Source: Methylovirgula sp. 4M-Z18 (GTDB lineage Bacteria; Pseudomonadota; Alphaproteobacteria; Rhizobiales; Beijerinckiaceae). Taken from it: a stretch of DNA of 64,000 nt. Below the pieces are notes generated by a model. That model was not told the DNA's origin, did no database searches, and saw only the letters and a program-made list of their open reading frames with translations. The DNA lies in contig NZ_CP149574.1 in assembly GCF_037890675.1 (NCBI RefSeq), forward strand, positions 3,448,874 to 3,512,873, read 5' to 3'. This document shows positions 54,074 through 61,759 of the stretch, piece after piece. The stretch's first letter is position 1. Every line of letters starts with the position of its first letter. The position numbers and the translations under genes were made by a program.

Positions 54074-54976
54074 TCACTGCACCAGCGGCGACGAGGCACC
54101 ATCGATTGCAATTCCGCTGATATTCGCCTGGCCGACAAGGAGAGAGAGATATTGCGCCGTCGCTTGACGGTGGACGCACTCGACCAGATAGGAGGCGATG
54201 CGCTCCCGCACGACCTCGAATGGAAGCTGGCGGCCGTCGATCCGACGTGTCAGGCGAATAAGGTGGACGCCGTAGCGCGTCTCCACCGGCGCTGAGATGT
54301 CGCCGGGGGCGAGCCCGATGAGAGCGGCTTCGAACTCCGACGTTGTGTCTCCCGGCCCGATCTGACCGAGGCTACCGCCGAGAGATGCCGATGGGCAGTC
54401 CGAGTAGTCGCGCGCGAGTGCCGCGAAGCGCTCTGGTTCCGCTGCCAAGGCGGCTCTCAGTGACGCCGCAGTTTCGCGCGCCGCTCCGAAAGCTTCATCA
54501 TCATCTCGGCGGGCGCCTATCAATATGTGATCGGCTTGATAGAGCGAGGGGGTCACAAAGTGGCCAAGATTGTTCTCATAAAAGCGGCGGAGCGTCGCCT
54601 CGTCCGCCTCCGGGACACGCACTTCGCGTTCGATGAGGCCGCGCACCTGCGCGTCCTCCAGCGTCTCCCGCCGCCCGTCCTGGTCAACTTTCTGTTCCAC
54701 GCAGATGTCGAGACGCCGCGCTTCCTGCAGGAGCAGTTCGCGAATGACCAGCGCACGGGTCGCTGCCCTCCAGCCCTCGCCGGGATTGCGCGCAGGAAAG
54801 TTCTGCACCTCGGTGGCAATCGCCTTACGCGTTATCGCCACACCGTTTACGGTCACTGGCGCCATCGTCACGCGCTCACGGGATGGTTTCGCGTCAAGTA
54901 TCGCAGGTCGATGTTCGTGCGGATGTTCAGGGGCCGGCTGGCGGCTGGCCGCGTGGTTGATAATGAGCGCGGTCAT
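54074..54976 (-). CDS. parvulin-type peptidyl-prolyl isomerase linked to nar
   Basis: 300 residues. N-terminal helical chaperone part (about 1-145), then a PpiC/parvulin domain: YQADHILIGARR, FAALARDYSDCPSASLGG, SLGQIGPGDTTSEFEAALIG, PVETRYGVHLIRL. No signal peptide, so the protein is cytoplasmic, resembling NifM-type maturation chaperones. CGGAG lies before the ATG, 3 bp after narI. Similar isomerases accompany nar operons in several proteobacteria; a role in assembling NarGHI is plausible. Confidence 0.83.
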   Translation of the reverse strand: MTALIINHAASRQPAPEHPHEHRPAILDAKPSRERVTMAPVTVNGVAITRKAIATEVQNFPARNPGEGWRAATRALVIRELLLQEARRLDICVEQKVDQDGRRETLEDAQVRGLIEREVRVPEADEATLRRFYENNLGHFVTPSLYQADHILIGARRDDDEAFGAARETAASLRAALAAEPERFAALARDYSDCPSASLGGSLGQIGPGDTTSEFEAALIGLAPGDISAPVETRYGVHLIRLTRRIDGRQLPFEVVRERIASYLVECVHRQATAQYLSLLVGQANISGIAIDGASSPLVQ

Positions 54977-54979
54977 GAT

Positions 54980-55759
54980 TTACTCCGCGGGCTGGCGGGT
55001 GGGGCCGCCGGTGGCAGGCCGCTTAGGTGCGTGAGACCCGACCGTTGGCGCGGGCGCAAATGATCGGCGCCCCGCGAAACGCGTGCGGACCACCTGATAG
55101 CCGGGGCGACCGAGATACCAGACGGGTGCACTCCAGACATGGACCAGCCTCGTGAACGGGAAGACGAGGAAGATGGTCATCCCCAGAAGAAGATGCGCCT
55201 TGAAGATCGGATGCACGTCGGAAACGTAAGTTGCCGCCGAGGGCTGCAAAGTCAGGATGCCCTGCGCCCAGTTCATGAATTTTACCATCTCGTGGCCGTC
55301 CATATGACCGAGCGAGACGAAGATGGTGGAGAGGCCGAGGGTCAGCTGCAACCAGAGCAACAGCAGAATAGCGATGTCGCCGAAACTCGAGGTGTTTCGG
55401 ATCCGGGCGTCGAACAGCCTACGATGGGCGAGAAGCGCGATGCCGATGAAGCAGGCAATGCCGGCGACGCCACCAAGGGTGATGGCTAGCCCCTGCTTGA
55501 AGCTGTGCGAAATGCCGAACGCGTCAAACACCCAGATCGGTGTGAGCAGCCCCACGAAGTGTCCGCCGAAGATCACCAGGATACCCACATGAAAGAGATT
55601 GGAGCCCCAGCGGAGCTGGCGCCGTCGCAGAAGCTGGGATGAACCCGTCTTCCACGTGTACTGTTCGCGGTCGAAGCGGATGAGGCTGCCGAGGAGAAAT
55701 ACGGTCAGGCAGAGATAAGGATACCAGCCAAAAAGCGCGTAATTGATTGCGTTGGACAT
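54980..55759 (-). CDS. narI: respiratory nitrate reductase gamma subunit NarI
   Basis: 259-residue diheme cytochrome b membrane anchor that oxidises quinol and passes electrons to NarH. Five helices, with YALFGWYPYLCLTVFLLGSLIRFD at the N-terminus and heme-ligand histidines in SNLFHVGILVIFGGHFVGL and in KAHLLLGMTIFLVFPFTRLVH. Normal length. A 35-residue basic, Pro-rich C-terminal tail follows the last helix. Confidence 0.95.
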   Translation of the reverse strand: MSNAINYALFGWYPYLCLTVFLLGSLIRFDREQYTWKTGSSQLLRRRQLRWGSNLFHVGILVIFGGHFVGLLTPIWVFDAFGISHSFKQGLAITLGGVAGIACFIGIALLAHRRLFDARIRNTSSFGDIAILLLLWLQLTLGLSTIFVSLGHMDGHEMVKFMNWAQGILTLQPSAATYVSDVHPIFKAHLLLGMTIFLVFPFTRLVHVWSAPVWYLGRPGYQVVRTRFAGRRSFAPAPTVGSHAPKRPATGGPTRQPAE

Positions 55760-55773
55760 TGCTTCCCCCTTCT

Positions 55774-56481
55774 CTATGCCGGGCTATGCCGCACGTCGCG
55801 ATTGGCGGCGCGCATCTGAATTCTCAACCGATCGACGGAGCAGCCGTCGGCGGCGTTCCCCGGGCCAAAGGTGACAGCTGTTTCTTCCCAAGCGGCATCG
55901 ATGGCCGCCAGATCGTCGGGCTCGTCGTCGGTTTCGACCGTGTCAGCGATCTCGGCGATATCGCTGACGATCGAAAGTATGGCCGTGAAGACCGCGGCAT
56001 AGCCCCCGTTTCGCTTGGCGAGCCTGTCCTCCAGCACCGAGAGGATATGAGCTGTCTCCTTGAGCAGGCTACGCGCCTCGTCAAGTGGCCGCGCAGAGAG
56101 GAACTCCAGGAAAAGCGGAATGAAATCGGGCAGTTCGTTTGCCTCTATGACGAGGCCGCTGCGCTGATAATGCGCGACCAGGTCGACCATTGCTTGGCCT
56201 CGGTCGCGGCTCTCGCCATGGATATGCTCGAAGAGATGCAGCGAGTGACGGCGCGTCTTGTCGAACAACTCGACGTAGCGTTCCTGAAGGTCACACAGAT
56301 CTCCCGCGCCCAGATCGGCAAGCAGAGGCCGCAACTGCTTCATCGCTTCTTGCGAGACCAACCCCTCGGCTGCGAGCACTGCGGCGATTTCCGGGATCGC
56401 GGCCGTGAGTTCCATGGTCGGATAGGCGAGGAGCACCGAGAGTGCCTTGAAAGTCTTTTTCGAAGGAAGCTCGGCCATCAT
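55774..56481 (-). CDS. narJ: nitrate reductase assembly chaperone NarJ
   Basis: 235-residue TorD-family chaperone that inserts cofactor into and stabilises NarG before membrane docking. The start region is MMAELPSKKTFKALSVLLAYP, and the family motif is the ERYVELFDKTRRHSLHLFEHIHGESRDRGQAM region (read in parts). It starts at 56481, overlapping the narH stop (ATGA). An acidic linker lies before the C-terminus. Confidence 0.93.
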   Translation of the reverse strand: MMAELPSKKTFKALSVLLAYPTMELTAAIPEIAAVLAAEGLVSQEAMKQLRPLLADLGAGDLCDLQERYVELFDKTRRHSLHLFEHIHGESRDRGQAMVDLVAHYQRSGLVIEANELPDFIPLFLEFLSARPLDEARSLLKETAHILSVLEDRLAKRNGGYAAVFTAILSIVSDIAEIADTVETDDEPDDLAAIDAAWEETAVTFGPGNAADGCSVDRLRIQMRAANRDVRHSPA

Positions 56482-58004
56482 GCGATCTCCATCGGGTTCG
56501 TCGGCCGCTTGGTTTGCTTGGTTCCGAATAGGTTCGTTTCTGTGGAGCCGCCCGAGCAGCCGTTTCCAAAGGAGAAGCCACAGGAACCGCGCATATCCTG
56601 CGTGTCCTCGCTCCATTCGCGGTGGGCAGACGGGATAACGAAGCGATCTTCGTAGTTCGCGATCGCCATCACCTTGTACATCTCCTCGATGGCGACGCCT
56701 GTCAGGCCGACCCGCGCCGCGATCGCCTCGTCGAGGCGGCCGTCAATCGTCTTGGCCCGCATGTAGCTGCGCATCGCGAGCATGCGTTCGAGCGCCAGCG
56801 CCACCGGTTCCTCTTTTCCAGCAGTGAGCAGATTGGCCAGATACTGGAGCGGGATGCGCAGGCTGCGCACGTCCGGCATATCGCCGTCGACGCCCATCTT
56901 GCCCGCAGCCGCCGCGGACTGGATCGGCGAGAGTGGCGGCACATACCAGACCATCGGCAGCGTCCGATATTCCGGATGCAGCGGAAAGGCGATCTTCCAC
57001 TCCATCGCCATCTTCCAGACCGGCGAGAGCTTGGCGGCCTCCAGCCAATTGTCCGGAATGCCGTCGGCGCGCGCCCGCGCGATGACGGCCGGATCGTTCG
57101 GGTCGAGGAAGACGTCGAGTTGGGCCTGATAGAGATCCTTCTCGTCCGGCGTGCTCGCCGCCGCCTCGATACGATCGGCGTCGTACAAGATGACGCCGAG
57201 ATAGCGGATGCGCCCGACGCAAGTTTCCGAACAGACCGTCGGCTGCCCCGCCTCGATGCGGGGATAGCAGAAGATGCACTTCTCCGATTTGCCGGACGAC
57301 CAATTGTAGTAGATCTTCTTGTAGGGGCAGCCGGAAACGCACATGCGCCAGCCGCGGCACTTGTCTTGATCGATTAGGACAATGCCATCTTCTTCCCGCT
57401 TGTAGATGGCGCCCGATGGGCAAACGGCCGCGCAGGCCGGGTTGAGGCAATGCTCGCACAGCCGCGGCAGATACATCATGAAAGTGTTTTCAAACTGCCC
57501 GTAGATATCCTTCTGGACACCTTCGAAATTCACATCCTTCGACCGCTTTTCAAACTCGCCACCGAGGATCTCTTCCCAGTTCGGCCCCCATTCGATCTTT
57601 TCCATGCGCTCGCCGCTGATGGCTGAACGCGGGCGGGCCGTCGGGAAAGCTTTTGACTCCTTAGCTGTATGAAGGTGCTCATAATCGAAGGTGAACGGCT
57701 CGTAGTAGTCGTCGATCTCCGGCAGATCGGGGTTGGCGAAGATATTGGCGAGGATGCGCCATTTGGCACCCATCTTCGGCTCGATGCGGCCGTTCTTCTT
57801 GCGTCGCCAGCCTCCGTTCCATTTATTCTGGTTTTCCCATTCCTTGGGATAGCCGACGCCAGGTTTGGTCTCGACATTGTTGAACCAAGCGTATTCGACG
57901 CCTTCGCGATTGGTCCAGACGTTCTTGCAGGTGACGGAGCAGGTGTGGCACCCGATGCATTTGTCGAGATTCAGCACCATCGCGATCTGAGCACGGATTT
58001 TCAT
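56478..58004 (-). CDS. narH: respiratory nitrate reductase beta subunit NarH
   Basis: 508-residue electron-transfer subunit with four iron-sulfur clusters. Cys16/19/22/26 in KCIGCHTCSVTCKNVW, then CEHCLNPACAAVCPSGAIY, the Trp-substituted 3Fe-4S site CRGWRMCVSGCPYKK, and the SEKCIFCYPRIEAG/CSETCVGR sites. Length and order match E. coli NarH. ATGA overlaps at both ends (with narG and narJ) show tight translational coupling. Confidence 0.96.
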   Translation of the reverse strand: MKIRAQIAMVLNLDKCIGCHTCSVTCKNVWTNREGVEYAWFNNVETKPGVGYPKEWENQNKWNGGWRRKKNGRIEPKMGAKWRILANIFANPDLPEIDDYYEPFTFDYEHLHTAKESKAFPTARPRSAISGERMEKIEWGPNWEEILGGEFEKRSKDVNFEGVQKDIYGQFENTFMMYLPRLCEHCLNPACAAVCPSGAIYKREEDGIVLIDQDKCRGWRMCVSGCPYKKIYYNWSSGKSEKCIFCYPRIEAGQPTVCSETCVGRIRYLGVILYDADRIEAAASTPDEKDLYQAQLDVFLDPNDPAVIARARADGIPDNWLEAAKLSPVWKMAMEWKIAFPLHPEYRTLPMVWYVPPLSPIQSAAAAGKMGVDGDMPDVRSLRIPLQYLANLLTAGKEEPVALALERMLAMRSYMRAKTIDGRLDEAIAARVGLTGVAIEEMYKVMAIANYEDRFVIPSAHREWSEDTQDMRGSCGFSFGNGCSGGSTETNLFGTKQTKRPTNPMEIA

Positions 58005-61000
58005 TCTGCAGCCTCCTTCGGCGCTTCAGACACGAGCGGCCCTTCGAGCCAGTCGACATTGGCCATCTTGCGAACGATGATGAATTCATCGCGATTGGAA
58101 CCTACGGTTCCGTAGTAGTTGAAGCCGTATGACTGCTGGGCGTAGCCGCCGATCATATGGGTGGGCTTGAGAACCGTGCGCGTCACCGAGTTGTGGATGC
58201 CGCCTCGATTGCCGGTCATCTCCGACCCCGGCGTGTTCACGATCTTCTCCTGGGCGTGATACATCAGCATCATGCCCGGCTTGATACGCTGGGAGACGAC
58301 GGCGCGGGCAGTCAGCGCGCCATTTATGTTGAAGACCTCGACCCAATCATTGTCGACGAGGCCGGCGACCTTCGCATCGGTCTCGGAGATCCACACCACC
58401 GGGCCGCCGCGATTGAGCGTGAGCATCAGCAGGTTGTCGGTGTAGGTCGAATGGATGCCCCACTTCTGGTGCGGCGTGATGAAGTTGAGGACGATCTCCT
58501 TGTGCCCGTTGGGGCGCACGTCCTTCATGCCGGGGACCGTCTTCAGATCAACGGGTGGCTTCCAGGTGACGAGCCCCTCGCCAAAGGCACGCATCCACAG
58601 GTGATCTTGGTAGAGCTGCTGGCGGCCGGTCAGCGTGCGCCACGGGATCAATTCATGGACATTGGTGTAACCGGCGTTGTAGCAGACCTTCTCGCTCTCG
58701 ATGCCAGACCAGGTCGGCGAAGAAATGATCTTGCGTGGCTGGGCCTGGATATCACGGAAGCGGATCTTCTCGTCTTCCTTCGGCAAGGCAAGGTGGGCAT
58801 GCTCACGGCCGGTGATCTCCGACAAGGCTTCCCACGCCTTGATCGCCACCTCGCCATTGGTCTCGGGCGCCAGCATGAGGATAACCTCGGCTGCGTCGAT
58901 ATCGGTCTCGATCTTCGGCAAGCCCTTGGCCGCACCTTCAAGACGCAGACCGTTCAATGCGCCAAGCGCCTCGACCTCGTGCCTGGTGTTCCAGGCAATT
59001 CCCTTGCCCCCGTTTCCGACTTTCGTCATCAGGGGGCCCAGCGCCGTGAACTGGGCGTAGAGATTGGGATAGTCACGGGTGACGAGCGTGACCGACGGCA
59101 TGGTCTTGCCGGGAATGGGCTCAATTTCGCTGAGTTTCCAGTCCTTCACGTCAAGGGCCTGGGCCATCTCGGCGGGGCTGTCATGCTGGATGGGGGTGAG
59201 AACTACATCCTGCTCGACGCCCAACACTTCGGGTGAAACTTCCGAGAACGCCTTGGCAAGCCCCTTGTAGATCTCCCAATCGGACCGCGACTCCCAAGCC
59301 GGATCCACCGCCGCGGACAGCGGGTGGATGAAAGGATGCATGTCGGACGTGTTGAGGTCGTTCTTCTCGTACCAAGTGGCCGTCGGCAGCACGATATCGG
59401 AGTAGACGCACGTGGTCGACATGCGAAAGTCCAGCGTGACAAGCAGATCGAGTTTCCCCTGCGGCGCGGTCTCGTGCCACACGACCTCGGTGTTGCGGAC
59501 CTCTCCTTCTGCACCGAGATCCTTGCCCATCACGCCATGGGTTGTGCCGAGCAGATGCTTGAGAAAATACTCGTGTCCTTTGCCGGATGAACCGAGCAGG
59601 TTCGAGCGCCAGACGAACATGTTGCGCGGCCAGCTGGCCGGATCGTCGGGATCATGGCAGGAGAGCTCCAGCTCGCCGGATTTCAGCGCCTTGGCGACAT
59701 AATCCTTTGGCTCGAGACCAGCTGCCCTGGCCTTGGTCGCGATCGTCAACGGGTTCTGCTTGAGTTGAGGCGCAGATGGCAGCCAGCCCATGCGCTCGGC
59801 GCGAACATTGTAGTCGATGAAGCTCTTGTTCCAGTCGCCATCTGGTGCGGTGGGCGACAGTATTTCGGCAGCGGTCAGCGTCTCGTAGCGCCATTGGTCT
59901 GTATGGGCGTAGAAGAACGACGTGGAATTCATGTGCCGCGGCGGACGGTTCCAGTCGAGCCCGAAGGCCAGCGGCGTCCAGCCTGTCTGCGGCCGTAGTT
60001 TTTCCTGTCCCACGTAATGTGACCAGCCTCCACCCGACTGGCCGATAGTGCCGCAGAAGACCAGGAGATTGATGATCCCCCGGTACGTCATGTCCATGTG
60101 GTACCAGTGGTTCACACCAGCGCCGAGAATCACCATCGAACGGCCTTTGGTCTTCTCCGCGTTGGTGGCGAATTCACGCGCAACCGTGATCATCGCATCG
60201 CGGTTTACGCCGGTGATACGCTCTGCCCAAGCGGGTGTGAATGGCACGTCCGCATCGTAGCTCTTGGCCACGTGATCGCCGCCGAAACCACGGTCGAGGC
60301 CATAATTGGCCATCATCAGATCATGCACGGTGGCGACGGCTACCTCCTCACCGTCGTTCAACTTGATGCGGCGGATCGGCAGGCGACGCGCGAGGATTTC
60401 TCCGTGGCCAGTCGCGACGAAATGCTCGGTGGCACGGCCACCAAAGTACGGAAAATCGATGGAGGCGATCTCTGCGCCCTCGCCTGCAAGCGTTAGTTTG
60501 AGGCGAAGGTCATGGCCCTCGCCATCCTTCTCCTCGAGATTCCACTTGGCACTCTCGCCCCAGCGATAGCCGATCGAGCCGCGCGGTGCGACGAGGGCAT
60601 CCGTACCCTCATCGATCGCGACCGTCTTCCACTCCGGGTTGTTGGTTTCGCCTAAACCTCCGGCGATCTCGGAGGCGCGCAGAAGCCGCTCGGGAACGAG
60701 CCGACCATCGCGCTCGGTCAGGCGGACCAGGAAAGGCAGGTCGGTATATTTGCGCGCGTAATCGTCGAAATAAGGAACCGTTCGATCAAGGTAATACTCG
60801 CGAAGGATGACGTGGCCCATAGCCAAAGCCAGTGCCGCATCCGTGCCCTGTTTCGGGTTGAGCCAGATATCGGCGAACTTGGTCGCCTCGGCATAGTCTG
60901 GGCTGACAACTGCGCTCTTGGTGCCCTTATAGCGAACCTCGGTATAAAAATGCGCGTCGGGTGTCCGCGTCTGCGGCACGTTGGAGCCCCAGACGATGAT

Positions 61001-61744
61001 GAAGCCGGCATTGTACCAATCGGCGCTTTCGGGAACGTCGGTCTGCTCGCCCCAGGTTTGGGGGCTCGCCGGAGGCAGGTCGCAATACCAGTCGTAGAAT
61101 GACATGCACACACCGCCCATCAGCGACAGATATCGAGAGCCCGCCGCGTAGGAGACCATTGACATGGCCGGAATCGGCGAGAAGCCGATGACACGATCGG
61201 GGCCATGGGCCTTCGCCGTGTACGCATTGGCAGCCGCGATGAGTTCGTTCACTTCGTCCCAGGTGGCGCGAACGAAACCACCGTGACCGCGGATCGCGAT
61301 GTAGGATCGCCGCTTGTCCGCATCCTCGACGATCGAGGCCCAGGCCGCGACGGGCGGCATCGTGGCGCGCGCGGCGCGCCACAGCTTCAGCAGCCGCCCG
61401 CGGATCATCGGGTATTTCACCCGTGCGCCGGAATAGAGATACCAACTATAGGAGGCGCCGCGTGCGCAACCGCGAGGCTCGTGGTTGGGCAGATCGGGTC
61501 GCGTGCGCGGATAGTCGGTCTGCTGCGTCTCCCACGTGACGATGCCGCCCTTGACGTAGATTTTCCAAGAGCAGGAGCCGGTGCAGTTCACGCCGTGCGT
61601 GGAGCGCACGATCTTGTCGTGCTGCCAACGCTTGCGGTAGCCGTCCTCCCAGGAGCGGTCCTCGTTGGTGATGGTGCCGTGGCCGTCTGAGAAACTACCG
61701 ACGGTCTTGCGGAAGAAGGTAAGGCGGTCGAGAAATTGCGACAT
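58001..61744 (-). CDS. narG: respiratory nitrate reductase alpha subunit NarG
   Basis: 1247-residue molybdenum-bis-MGD catalytic subunit, cytoplasmic face of the membrane. FS0 ligands His50, Cys54, Cys58 and Cys93 (HGVNCTGSCSW ... PRGCARGASYS) are present, with the Mo-ligand region DLPPASPQTWGEQTDVPE. Full length compared with about 1247 in E. coli. No twin-arginine signal, as expected for NarG. It reduces nitrate to nitrite with electrons from NarH. 15 bp after narK. Confidence 0.97.
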   Translation of the reverse strand: MSQFLDRLTFFRKTVGSFSDGHGTITNEDRSWEDGYRKRWQHDKIVRSTHGVNCTGSCSWKIYVKGGIVTWETQQTDYPRTRPDLPNHEPRGCARGASYSWYLYSGARVKYPMIRGRLLKLWRAARATMPPVAAWASIVEDADKRRSYIAIRGHGGFVRATWDEVNELIAAANAYTAKAHGPDRVIGFSPIPAMSMVSYAAGSRYLSLMGGVCMSFYDWYCDLPPASPQTWGEQTDVPESADWYNAGFIIVWGSNVPQTRTPDAHFYTEVRYKGTKSAVVSPDYAEATKFADIWLNPKQGTDAALALAMGHVILREYYLDRTVPYFDDYARKYTDLPFLVRLTERDGRLVPERLLRASEIAGGLGETNNPEWKTVAIDEGTDALVAPRGSIGYRWGESAKWNLEEKDGEGHDLRLKLTLAGEGAEIASIDFPYFGGRATEHFVATGHGEILARRLPIRRIKLNDGEEVAVATVHDLMMANYGLDRGFGGDHVAKSYDADVPFTPAWAERITGVNRDAMITVAREFATNAEKTKGRSMVILGAGVNHWYHMDMTYRGIINLLVFCGTIGQSGGGWSHYVGQEKLRPQTGWTPLAFGLDWNRPPRHMNSTSFFYAHTDQWRYETLTAAEILSPTAPDGDWNKSFIDYNVRAERMGWLPSAPQLKQNPLTIATKARAAGLEPKDYVAKALKSGELELSCHDPDDPASWPRNMFVWRSNLLGSSGKGHEYFLKHLLGTTHGVMGKDLGAEGEVRNTEVVWHETAPQGKLDLLVTLDFRMSTTCVYSDIVLPTATWYEKNDLNTSDMHPFIHPLSAAVDPAWESRSDWEIYKGLAKAFSEVSPEVLGVEQDVVLTPIQHDSPAEMAQALDVKDWKLSEIEPIPGKTMPSVTLVTRDYPNLYAQFTALGPLMTKVGNGGKGIAWNTRHEVEALGALNGLRLEGAAKGLPKIETDIDAAEVILMLAPETNGEVAIKAWEALSEITGREHAHLALPKEDEKIRFRDIQAQPRKIISSPTWSGIESEKVCYNAGYTNVHELIPWRTLTGRQQLYQDHLWMRAFGEGLVTWKPPVDLKTVPGMKDVRPNGHKEIVLNFITPHQKWGIHSTYTDNLLMLTLNRGGPVVWISETDAKVAGLVDNDWVEVFNINGALTARAVVSQRIKPGMMLMYHAQEKIVNTPGSEMTGNRGGIHNSVTRTVLKPTHMIGGYAQQSYGFNYYGTVGSNRDEFIIVRKMANVDWLEGPLVSEAPKEAAE

Positions 61745-61759
61745 TGCTTTTGCCCCTGA

